Shown here piece by piece: positions 54,116-64,000 of a DNA stretch of 64,000 nt. Every line of letters starts with the position of its first letter. Position 1 is the first letter of the stretch. Below the pieces are notes generated by a model, which saw only the letters and a list, made by a program, of their open reading frames with translations, was not told the origin of the DNA and searched no databases. A program made the translations under genes and the position numbers. This stretch comes from Volucella zonaria (Eukaryota > Arthropoda > Insecta > Diptera > Syrphidae): positions 180,345,360-180,409,359 of the forward strand of contig OZ014533.1 in assembly GCA_963966105.1 (NCBI GenBank), written 5' to 3'.

Positions 54116-57100
54116 CTAGTCTCCTTTTAGTTCAATATCTAAGCTTTTAGGACAACGATGTTCAATAGCTTCAATACCCTGTTTATAGTGAGAATCGTCG
54201 AGCTCCTTAAAATAGCCAACAACCGCAGATCCCACATCTTTACTGTTGGCGAATCTTTTACCACCGAGCCATTTTTTCAAATTCGGAAAAGGAAAATAAT
54301 CCGAGGGGGCTAAATCTGGCGGATAGGGTGCATGAGGAAGCAATTCGAACTTTAACTAATTGATTTTGGCCATCGTGATGACGGATGAGTGAACTGGGGT
54401 ATTGTTTTGATGAAACAAAACTTTTTTCTTTTTCGGTAAATCATTGTCAGAATTTTCACTTCGAAGTCTTGCTTAGTATCGGTGTTAGTGTTTACTGTGT
54501 TTGTTTGTAATTATGACTAGGAAATTCAGGGTGGACGTAGCCAATATGCGCGAGCCAAAAAGTAATCACTTTTCTGCGTACGTCCACGTCTGTAAATAGA
54601 AACCAGCTGTTTTGACACTTAGTGAAACACAGGTAGATCCCAGCCCACACCTCTCAGATCACTCTGAACTGAAGCTACGAACTAGTGCCATTATTCTTTC
54701 CCCATCGCGGTCTCGCAATTTACGTGCGCAGTGATGAAGTTTACCAAACTCCACCACAATGTAATCCCTGTTCCAATCCGAAATTCAATTTCATGTGGTT
54801 TAAATTCCATCTCCGTAAGCAAATTATCCACTACTGCTTTAATTACAGAAGCCCCAAACTGGACAGCAACTCGACCTTTCACAAGTTTGATGCGCTGTCT
54901 GACTCCATTCACAGAATTGTATCCCTGTATCCTCATACTGATATTGTCATTACGGGCGATTTCAATATACACAATTCTGGGTGACTCCCACACGAGCCCA
55001 CACGAATATCAGACATTGATAGTCATACCGCCAACACCCTGGACTTGTTTTTAACTTCTTACCCTGACAAGTACACCGTTGATGTGCTCCCCCCTCTAGG
55101 TTCGTCGGACCATTGTGTCATATCAGCTAACTTCTCGTACACCGACCACACAGTTAGAGAAAAGATTCCTAAAAGGACCATATGGCAATACGAGAAAGCC
55201 AACTGGAGCGGTATTAACATATTCTTTAGAAATTTTAACTGCTCGTTATGATTCCTCGATAACGACGTGGATGCCGCTGCTGATATGACCACAGAAACCA
55301 TTCTCTTTGGAATGAGAAACTTTATCCCTCATCGGATGAAGAGTATCCAACCAAAAGGAAAGGCATGGTACGACTCGAGCTGTAAAGAGGTTGTCAGGGT
55401 TAGAGAAATGTTTTTTCGGTCCTTCAATACCAGCCCAACTAAGGAAAATCGAGCCAGAAATGACTGCAACGTCTCTCTCAAGCATGCGAAATTCCAATAC
55501 GACCAAAAACTGAGGCAAAAAATACTACAATGTCCCAAAGGTAGCAGAAATTTTTGATCGTTCGTAAAAAATATTAGAAATTCTGCCTCATCCTCCATCC
55601 CAATGCTCATTTACCATGATATTCCAGCTGTCAGCACTTTGGACAAGGCCAATCTGCTTGCTGCACACTTTGCGGCTAGCTCAGATTGTGCTTTGTCCCC
55701 ACCTACACTTAAGTGCGTCGAATCTTCAATGCCACTAATCCACTTTCGCACTCGTGTTATAGCAAGAGTTCTTAAAGATCTTAACATTCAGAAATCCGCT
55801 GGTCCAGATGGTATATCTCCCCTTCTTCCTCGCTCGAAAAACCACTGCGTAAGCTTTTCCATCAATCCTACTCTCTAGGACCCTTTCCGAGCAGATGGAA
55901 AACAGCATTTGTCCAGCCCGTCCTTAAAACAGGCGAATCTTCCTCTCTCTCCTCCTACAGACCCATTGCACTTATGTTCCTTCTTTCCAAGGTCATGGAA
56001 ATGCTGATAAACCGTCGGCTCATGAAATATCTCGAAACACGAAAGCTTCTCAATGACCGGCATATGGTTTTCGCAGCAACAGGTCCACTGGTGGTTTGCT
56101 GGCATGGCTCAGATAGTTGCTCTTGATATTTCTAAGGCATTTGACAGAGTTTGGCATCAGGCTCTTTTGTCGAAAATGCGTGCTTTTATGATCGATGACT
56201 CTCTTCTTCACTGGATTAGAAATTACCTTTCGGAACGTTCAATTCAAGTTGTCTTGGACGGTTTCAAGTCTGATATTCTCTAAATAAATGCTGGTGTACC
56301 CTAGGCTTCCGTTCCGTCTCCGACACTCTTTTTAATTTTCATCAACGATCTCCCGTCTGCTACTTCTAATCCAATATACTCCTTTGCTGACGACAGTACT
56401 CTCTGTTTTTCATATTCGTTCCCGGACTCACGTCGCTGCTCTTCGGCTGTAGAACGGGAACGCCAGCTTATGTTAAGCTTATTCAATTCTGATATCAACA
56501 GCATAACTAATTGGGGAACCACTAACAGAGTAGATTTTAATGCTTCCAAAACAAAATGCTGTCTGCTGTCGTTAAAGCGAAATTCAAACACCCAGCCATT
56601 ATCCATGAATGGCATTTGCATCGTTGAAACCGATAAACTTTCCATTCTCGGTATGTGTGCCAATGGCAACTTACGTTGGAATGCCCACATATTCGTTGTG
56701 GCCAAAAATTCTTCGAAATGTCTAGGTTTCCTCAAGCGATGTAAGAAATACTTTACCCTCTCTGATCTGGCCTCAATATATAAGGCATTTATCGTCTCGA
56801 AATTAAGTACAATGCCCACATCTGGTCGGATGCTCCTAAAACATCTCTGCTTCTGCTAGATAGAATCCAAAACCGTGCGATAAAACTTATAGATGATACT
56901 AATATCACTCAAACAGTGAACACCCTCGAACACCGATTTAATGTCTAGTGTCTCAATTTGTTTTATCGCTATTTGCACCACCAGTGCTCGATTGGAATCG
57001 CCAGTAGCATTCCGCCCCTTCAAACTTTTAACCGTAACACCCGTCTTGCTATGAATGCTCATCAGTATACCCTCAAGCCCACTTTCGGACGTACTCTAAA

Positions 57101-57660
57101 ATATCGTGATTCTTTCCTAAGCCGTACAACTCGCTTATGGAATGTCCTGCCGATCTCTGTGTTTCCTGGTCGTTATAACTTACAAACATTTAAAAACCCT
57201 GTATCTGTCTTTTCTTCTCTCTAAATTTCCTTCGCCCGCGTTGTGTGCAAACATTTTAAGGATACAAAAACCCCTTGAGCGCGCGCTCATTATAAAAAAA
57301 AAAAAAAGCCAAATGCGGCCGATTTTTCCTAATTTCATCTTCCAAACTCTGCGATACGTTCGCATAATACACGCCGTTGATTGGTTTTCCTTTCTGAATA
57401 TAATCAAAAAGAATTATCCCACGCGCATCCCAAAAAACTGACACCATGACCTTGGCTGCAGATGTAACTGTCTTCGCCTTCTTTGGAGCCTCTTCACCCC
57501 TTTGGGTTCATTGTTTTGACTGTTGTTTCGCCTCGAGTGTGAAGTGATGGACCCATGTTTCATCCATGTTTATAAACTCGGGTTTATTGCTGTGAAACTT
57601 CGCCAAACACTCGATTGAAACATCCTCGCGATGAGTATGTCCTACTTTAAAAATGCAGTT
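54116..57660 (-). pseudogene. mariner transposase (family D), split and mutated
   Basis: Upstream piece (57660-57306): KVGHTHREDVSIECLAKF, NMDETWVHHF (first Asp), AKVMVSVFWDARGIILFDYI, NGVYYANVSQSLEDEIRKNR, PHLA, then the LINE. Downstream piece (54440-54116): KKKVLFHQNNTPVHSS, where the second catalytic Asp is Asn, then PYPPDLAPSDYFPFPNLKKW (third Asp) and the C-terminus. The N-terminal DNA-binding half is absent, so an older internal deletion is likely. Confidence 0.82.
54441..57305 (+). mobile_element. LINE family D, copy 2, near full length, inserted in mariner D
   Basis: A short leader, then endonuclease from the ATG near 54513 (MTRKFRVDVANMREPKSNHF, LSETQVDPSPHLSD, IVITGDFNIHNSG, SSDHCVISANFSYTDHTVRE), linker, RT (NIQKSAGPDGISPLLP, IVALDISKAFDRVWHQ with the catalytic Asp, YSFADDSTLCFS active site), tail (FGRTLKYRDSFLSRTTRLWN) and a poly(A) at 57293-57305. 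It keeps the active-site residues, but has several stops, including TAG in the GVPQ block (GVP-stop-ASV), and frameshifts. Confidence 0.87.
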
Positions 57661-60284
57661 TTGAGATAAACGCTTTCAAAATTTTAAATTAAGCTCGCTG
57701 TCTACCTGGCGGCCTTGTACTATACTTTGAAAAACAGGTACAATACTTCAAGATACTCGTATTTCCCGGACATAATCTTTTGGGACATCATTTTTGAGGC
57801 CCTAGGGGACCATTGAAAGCAATAAAAAATAATTGATTTTTTGAAAGTCCTAGAGTGGTCTATCCCCTTAACTACGCCTTTAGATCTGATTTGTAAGGAG
57901 ACAATCTAAGTCTCTTCAGAATTTTCTTTTTTATGTTTTTAAAAGTTATCTTATGAAAATGTTATTTTTTTGCGATGTTAACTAATTTCCAATTGATCCG
58001 AGTTGAGGGACATGCTTGATTATTATCTTTTGAGTCATCCTTGAAAGTATCTTAGACGTATTCTTGCACTTTATTTATCTTTTTAAAAAATCACTTTTGG
58101 TTTCTATGGTATTTAAACTTTTTAATCTTCTCTGAGCGACATCAAAGATATCAAAGCAAATCGAATTTTCAGCTCAAATCGGTTGAAGTTGATCGTATTC
58201 TTTTTTTTTTTCTTAAGTTGATTATGAATAATTGTTCATTCTAAATTATGAATGAAAAAAAAAACATAAAACTGTGAAATCTGTATCTGAAAACAGATAC
58301 GGAATTCCGAAAAGCTTTACCAAGGGCAATCCATGGGTAGTCATAAGAAATGATCAAAAATAAAAGTACTGATGGACAGCTAATCTCCCTTTTTGAATGA
58401 AAACATTGAAACAAATATGCGTAAGTGCTATGTGCTGTTGAAGTGTGCAAAACTCCTTTAAATCAACTTCTACATAAATGAAAATCACTAAGAGAACGTT
58501 GATGCAGCAGATTTTGAACGGTCACAATATATACTCGTAAGTAGGTACTCGTACCATTGCAAGCCAGAGATATTTATTTTGTAAAAGGCAATATTTCGCA
58601 ACCAATGTCTGAGGCTGAAGCGTATCCAAAATATGAAGCCATTTGGCAAACAATAATAATCCATCCGAACCGAGTACATTGAGCTTGAGAAAGGTCTTTA
58701 ATAAAAAATTGGGATGTGAATTTCAATTCATGCGAAGTAAGCCTTTGCCATCCTTCTGAAATTATCCAACTCTCACAAAAGCACTTTATGGATGTGGACA
58801 TCCTAAAAACTTTTGAAGCGAGACTGACTGCTCCCCTTTTCTATCAAAACCACATACAGCTGACAACAACTGTAAAATAAAAGTATATCTAAGGCTGGCG
58901 TTACATACACATCCATTCATCCAGAAAGTGTTTGGGGAATAGGGATTGACCGAAAAAAAGAAGTAAGGAAAAATCAAATCCGCACATCCTTTAGTGGCTG
59001 GTTCTTTTAATATGAATAACGGTTGTGTTTTGCGGGTAACACAAATATGCCGCCAAATAGGGAACGGACAGCAATCGCACATGTGACGTCCTGATAAATT
59101 TACATATCCCTGAACAGATTCAAGCTCCATACAAAAGGTTTTTGCTTTGTGTGTGTGGTGGGGACATTTTAACTTTTCATTTTGGCAGGATTCCTCCAGA
59201 AATCCCAAGCTTTTATATTTTTGTTTTTTTTTTTTTTTTTTGATTCTGTCAGCTTGCATTACAGGTTTTACTCTTCCGCTACGGCTTTGAGATTAAAAAC
59301 GCGCAGATGAACTTTTGCATCACAGCAAAACTGCCAAAAATATCCTTGTTCGGCAAATCCGTTGGGGCGCCGTAAATTTATTGGACGACACACAAGCAAA
59401 TTTCTAGTGCATGAAAGTTCACGGGTAATAAATTTGACGAAGCATCACCATTCCACATCTACGAGTATGTATTCGTACGTACAATACTCGTACATATGTA
59501 CGTTCAAATGAAGTGTTCTAGAGTGTGCTATGTGCGTGTGTTTTTCTGTGTGTCCAGTCCATATACTCGTATCCTCGTACAAATGGACAGGGAGTTCTCC
59601 ATTGCTACATTCTGATTCTGAATTTCTAGACATACCATCATTCGCCATACCATACGAGTCGCACAATGAGAAGAATGGCGCAAACAGGTCTCCAATAAAT
59701 TACTTATGCGCCGACTTTTAATTAGCGTACATTACATTAATGGAAGACTTCGTACCTCATAGGGATTTCCTGAGTGTGTTGGGACTTGGGATGGGATATT
59801 ACAAGCATCTTAGAAGTACGTACGTACAGTGAGCTGAGAATTAATGGAATGAAATTATCATTCTTCGAAAGGATCGTCCCGCCGCCAGAATACTATCATA
59901 ATAAGATAATGGAGTACATTTCTTCTAATTCGCCAATTAGGGGAAATTTCCATAATTACGCGAGAAAAATAAAGTTTTCCTGAGGGGGTTGTTGGTCGTC
60001 TAGAACACCCACGTTACGAATATAAGCTTTGCTTTTTCTCTTTCACCCCTGTTCGTATTTATGGCGTTGATGACGGTGGGTGAAAGTGGGCATGGGCACG
60101 GAAATGGCTGTGGGTGTGAGGGTGCGTTATTCTGGAGTTGGCGACTTATAGGAGAAAGTATTTTTCGGGAATCCTTAGCGATATCTCACTTGCAGCAGTG
60201 TCATGTTCATATTAATGGCTTTGCCATTTATAACATCAGCATTCCAACCAGCGCTCGTGCTCAAATGGATTTAAGGTTGATAGA

Positions 60285-60315
60285 GTCTGTCGCTGTCGCT
60301 GTCGCTGTAGCTGCC
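60285..60315. repeat. (GTCGCT)n microsatellite
   Basis: Four to five units of GTCGCT/GTAGCT in tandem; frames give Val-Ala repeats. Confidence 0.85.
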
Positions 60316-60439
60316 ATGCCACTGTCGTTGATGATGATATTTGTCCTTACATAAGTACATACTCGTACATAGTGTGATATAACCTACATACCATACACAG
60401 TACCACCGCAGCAGTCACCACATCACCGCTATGCAAACC

Positions 60440-60512
60440 TTAAGCCAAAGCCAATGCCAACGCCAATGCCAACGCCAACGCCAGCGCCAGCGACAAAGCC
60501 AAAGCCAAAGAC
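60440..60512. repeat. (GCCAAN)n microsatellite
   Basis: About a dozen hexamer units with variable sixth base (GCCAAA, GCCAAT, GCCAAC, GCCAGC). Minus-strand frames give Gly-Val/Gly-Ile repeats. Confidence 0.88.
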
Positions 60513-60845
60513 TCCCTCTTGCGAATGTATGGAGTAAGTGAGGTACGGCACAACATCAGGAGGGCGGTTGGGAAGCGGATCGCTAAATCCAACGCTAATT
60601 TTCACAGTAAACAGAAAATTCAATGTTTGAGATAAGGATGTGTGCACAACGCATATTTTGCAGATAAAAGGAGAGTTTTGGGGATTTTAATTAGTTTTCT
60701 TGCATGAATATTAATTATATTATAAAAGGATACGCGAATATGTTTAATTATCATTTTAATTGTGCTTGTTGCCGGGAACATCGCATCGTGAGCTTCGGCT
60801 TTAGAGAGACACAGGCATCTTCTTCAGATACTCCTACTAATGGCT

Positions 60846-60892
60846 ATGGTGGTGGTGCTGGTGCTGGTGCTGGCGCTGGTACTGGTGTTGAT
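60846..60892. repeat. (GGTGCT)n microsatellite
   Basis: Seven units of GGTGCT/GGCGCT/GGTACT; the Gly-Ala frame at 60704-60961 is a repeat artefact. Confidence 0.85.
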
Positions 60893-61785
60893 GGTCGTAT
60901 CCTGCTGATGTGGGAGCTAATGAGCATTTGTTTGTGTGTACAGGAGAATCCGTTTAATTAGCTTTGCAGAAAAAAACCGTTCTGAACGCTGCTGATACTC
61001 TCGTATACGATGCCGCCCGCGTCGCCTACTCCACGAGTATATGATACAAGCCAATGGATTATGCGTGTATAAATTATTTATTTTAACGATGCTGTGTTTG
61101 CACGATGAATGCGAATAAATTACCAACGTCTTACAAATATGCGCAAATATATCTGTACACTTGTGTGCATGTACATATTTGATGTTTGCAAAAAAAAAAA
61201 AAAAAAACAAAAAAAAAACCCTGTCTTACTCGTAGGATGTTTTAAGGGATTAATGACGTATCTTCTTTGATGGCAATCTTAATGGAGGTATAATTTTAAC
61301 TCAATTAAGGCAATAAAAACTTCTTTCGAAGTTGAAGTAGACAGTTTTCTTAGTGTCCTACCCACATATCATACTCATGAAATTATCATTAAGCTGCATT
61401 GATAAGTTAAATAGTATCGCTATCTTCACAAACGGGAACATATGGATAGAAGTATTCATAACACTTCCAGATTGGGTGTTGATTCCGTGAATTACGGGAA
61501 AGTGCTTCTGCAGTCGGATACATTACAGTCTGGTAGGAAGCCATTTACTCGTACCTTGGAATTTCATTGATGATTGAAGAGCCGTTTGTATATCTTCCCG
61601 AGCTGCCTGCTCAGAAAGGAAAATTAACTCCTCAGATATGCACTGAAACTCTGCTAATGACATTTCCCTATCGAATATGGAAACGAAAAGTCCCTCCTCG
61701 GCTTAGGAGAAAAGGCTCCTCAGAACGACAGAATTTTTTTAATTTGAGAGAGCGTACAATACGACGCTCTTTACAACGTAAAGGT

Positions 61786-62325
61786 AGCGGCACTCGTCAA
61801 TAAAAGCTAGTGAATGCTAGTTATGCATCTTTTGACAGTTACTTACCGAAGTTTCAGTCATTTTGGACTCGCAGTTTTTAGTTGACAGTCATTTGATTAA
61901 GTCGATGTCAGTGTTTTTTGTGAAAATGGAAAAAATTGAGTGTCGAGCTGTTATTAAATTCTTGTTTTTGAAAGGCAATACGCCTACGCAAATCAAAAAT
62001 GAGTTGGACTCTGCACCATCATTTACCACAGTGAAATTTTGGGCAGTTGAATTTAAACATGGCTGTAAGAGCTTGTTAGATGATGAACGTACGGGACAGT
62101 GGACTGCAGAGGGCGAGCCGGCTCCAGAAAAAGCAAAAACTGTTTTTCGACTGGGAAAGTGATGGCGACTGTTTTTTGGGATAGTAAAGGAGTTATCTTA
62201 ATCGATTATCTTCAAAAAGGAAAAACTATTACAGGAGCATACTACGCATCATTACTTGCCAAGCTGAAGGCAGAAATTACGGAAAAATGCATCTTGATGT
62301 GGTTACAGATCCTGAGTGTTTGATG
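61786..62325 (+). mobile_element. mariner element B, copy 2, 5' part with internal deletions
   Basis: The 5' leader (TAGCGGCACTCGTCAATAAA) and the first codons match copy 1 at 27404-27527 (reversed). The gene reads KMEKIECRAVIKFLFLKGNT, LDSAPSFTTVKFWAVEFKHG, then jumps from DDERTGQ to WTAEGEPAPEKAKTVF, losing the second helix-turn-helix and the DETW block. After a frame change SxGKVMATVFWDSKGVILID continues to LKAEITEKC, where the element ends abruptly. Both later catalytic Asp blocks are missing. Confidence 0.8.
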
Positions 62326-62339
62326 AGATGAGAATTTTT

Positions 62340-63425
62340 AAAGCTAAATTGTTCTTTCGGATATAAGATTCTGACCAGAATGGCGTCCGTAATTATTCTT
62401 TTACAATCTTTTCATAAATTTTACTAAGACGGCTTAGTAAACTAATTGACCTATAGCTATCATTCTTTTCGGGAGACCCATCAGCCTTAATAATTAGAAT
62501 GATCTTAGCAAACTTTCATTTATCGGGAAAATATCCAATTTCAATGCAATCGTTTTTAAGAAATGTTCTGAATTTGATACCAGATTTGGGCTATTGCCTA
62601 ACATATAGATTTTTAATCAGGAACTCCATTTTTACATATTTTCAGCTCCCTTATTATAAAATTTATATACTCTCCGGTAATACTCGTATGAAAGTTCGGA
62701 GATGATTGGTAATGATTGTTCTGTAATAAGTTGGCGACGATTCTATTAGCAGAATTGTTCCCTATATTAGCTGAGACGCCATGGTTTTTAGCAAAATTGA
62801 ATGCAAGTACGTCTGGGTTGAAGCTATTGTTCGAATCATTGAAAAAAAAGGTGAGAGTCTATTTTTATTTTTAATAACCTTTATAATGTCCGAAAAAGGT
62901 TTTGCATTTCCTTTCCGAGGGAACTCGTTATTTCACTCGTTATTACGTTCTTTATATAAAATTTTAGATATAAGCATATTAAGACCTAATATCTGGAATA
63001 AGGCCGGCGATACGTCCGCCAGTATGTTCGGTATATATTTCCGAGGAGAGTTTCATAACAAAGCCTTTACTGGGAACTATCGCAACACAATCGTCAACAT
63101 CAGCAAAAAGTTGGATACAAATGCATTTACATCATCATCTTTATAGTTAACGTCTTTTAAGTTGCTTGGAATATTCTGAAGCTTTAGATTTGTATAAAAC
63201 CGAAAGCGATTCTAGTTTACTTATTTTGAACTTTTTTTACCCTCGACATAAGAATTTTTCTTGATTTCTCTCGTTACTTAGCTTTATGGATTTTCCAAAA
63301 TTTTCTACATACCGAATTTTAACTATGGGCAAAGGCGAATGCTGAATTGATCTTCTTGTAAGAATAGCTGCACCTCTACCCGCTCTGTCGATCCTATCAC
63401 ATCGATAACATTTGAATTCGTCTGT
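62340..63425 (-). mobile_element. LINE fragment (endonuclease start, linker, RT start), rearranged
   Basis: Minus-strand pieces from high to low coordinates: CDRIDRAGRGAAILTRRSIQ (start of an endonuclease, near 63400), a decayed middle with NPDVLAFNFAKNHGVSANIG (62790), then RT start IILIIKADGSPEKNDSYRSI and SLLSRLSKIYEKIV (62410-62510). Most of the endonuclease is deleted or unreadable, and the RT is cut at 62340. Confidence 0.65.
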
Positions 63426-63429
63426 TTTT

Positions 63430-64000
63430 TTTTTTATAATTGGCGTGCGCACAAGGGATTTTGTGCACCCTTAAGATGTTTAAACATAGCAAGGCCGAGG
63501 AGAAGTTAGGGAGGGAAAAAAAGAGTGCCGTGAAATAACGCAGAATTTCCCTTCGTCGCTCCGCTGAGGGAATGTCAGCAACAGTCAGGCAGGCGTCTAC
63601 AGCTTCTTAGCAATTGTATTTTAGTTGTAAATGTAATTGTTCGATTGGACATGGTACCGTTTATTTTAATCATTTTTGTCATGATATGATGACAACTGAT
63701 TTATATTAAAGCAATATTAAAAACAATGGAAAGTGAAATAAGGCCGATCGCTAATATTTGGCCTTACTTCACTTTTACAAAGCGAAATAAAGCCGAATTT
63801 TGGATTTTCGGCGAATTTTACGGCACGGGAAAAAAAAGATACCGATTTGTGTTGGTTTTAAATGTTTGGAAGTTATAGTGACTAGGAAATAAAGAGCTCG
63901 GCAGGGCGTTCCATAAGCGAGTTGTACGACTTAGAAACGAATTACGATATTTGAGAGTACGTCTGAAAGTGGACTTGAGGATATACTGATGAGCATTCAT
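63430..64000 (-). mobile_element. LINE family D, copy 4, 3' end (continues beyond the window)
   Basis: The minus strand at the window edge reads NAHQYILKSTFRRTLKYRNS, FLSRTTRLWNALPSSLFPSH, then YNFQTFKTNTNRYLF and a stop near 63818. It matches the tails of copies 1 and 2. A longer 3' non-coding stretch with a short inserted segment follows, ending in the family's GTGCGCACAAGGGATTTTGT-like end and poly(T) at 63424-63434. The C-terminal ORF part is open here. Confidence 0.82.

Larger units (their letters stand above)
53890..57868 (-). mobile_element. mariner element D, split by a LINE
   Basis: Inverted ends: AGGGGTTAGGCCACTCTA (left) and AGGGGATAGACCACTCTA (right, reversed), with TA outside both (53888-53889 and 57869-57870). 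The minus-strand transposase is split by LINE family D copy 2 (about 54441-57305). Without the insert the element is about 1.1 kb. Confidence 0.83.
57870..61785. other. non-coding DNA rich in short repeats and TACTCGTA motifs
   Basis: No convincing gene; the longer frames (58786-59259, 59445-59666) cross homopolymers and show no domain. Eight exact TACTCGTA/TACGAGTA copies lie at 58532, 58546, 59460, 59485, 59564, 60360, 61226 and 61546, with several one-base variants. Three hexamer microsatellites are listed separately. An A-run sits at 61189-61218. Confidence 0.55.

Noticed and set aside
55130..55145. TTCTCGTAC as a further footprint
   Set aside because: It encodes the conserved FSY of the LINE endonuclease (as in copy 1, TTTCTCGTACACC); part of the original element.
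58786..59259. 157-codon minus-strand frame
   Set aside because: Starts within a homopolymer (A-run translating as poly-Lys), no domain, no splice or promoter context that supports it.
60704..60961. Glycine/alanine-rich small protein
   Set aside because: The Gly-Ala run is the translation of the (GGTGCT)n microsatellite; nothing else supports a gene.
61567..61803. 78-codon plus-strand frame before mariner B copy 2
   Set aside because: No motif; it runs into the mariner end, so at least its C-terminal part is transposon leader.

Overview
This window looks like heterochromatin-like or intronic/intergenic DNA from a brachyceran fly, plausibly a tephritid fruit fly. That is an inference from the AT-rich sequence, the fly-type CAG/GCC hexamer microsatellites, ATACATATGTATG-like tracts and the mix of transposon families. 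I see no complete host gene, no rRNA or tRNA gene and no bacterial feature. Two short minus-strand reading frames (342-659 and 3257-3460) could be host exons, but I recognise neither.

Almost all recognisable coding sequence is decayed transposable elements, many nested. 3.8-9.3 kb: an RTE-like LINE fragment, a mariner-like element with TIRs, a Tc1-like element with an intron, and a BEL/Pao pol remnant abut one another. 9.6-15.5 kb: a DUF4817-type Tc1/mariner relative, a LINE ('family D', copy 1) and a mariner. 16-22 kb: mostly non-coding DNA plus a Tc1-like element with internal direct repeats. 22-30 kb: an RTE-like LINE, two mariners (one inserted in a LINE) and LINE scraps. 32.5-41.4 kb: a three-level nest, a LINE ('family A') inside a Transib (RAG1-related) element inside a piggyBac-like element, with TTAA sites and 11-bp TIRs still readable on the outer element and 32-bp TIRs on the Transib. 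41.7-53.1 kb: a 5'-inverted family-D LINE, a mariner-like element, an RTE-like LINE, another LINE RT and a second family-A LINE. 53.9-57.9 kb: a mariner split by a family-D LINE. 57.9-64 kb: non-coding DNA with microsatellites, a mariner fragment and two more LINE pieces.

The most unusual signal is not a gene. The 8-mer TACTCGTA/TACGAGTA occurs about 24 times (counted by eye) against roughly 2-3 expected. Where it lies in a repeat with a second copy in the window, the copy without it has a plain TA at the same place, so each motif looks like a 6-bp insertion (TA to TA-CTCG-TA). That is the excision scar described for the Tc1-family transposon Minos. The second highlight is the Transib element, whose TIRs read as an RSS-like heptamer CACAGAG, an 11-bp spacer and a nonamer TCAAAAACC, and whose transposase keeps the D, D and E motifs despite a stop codon, frameshifts and the inserted LINE.
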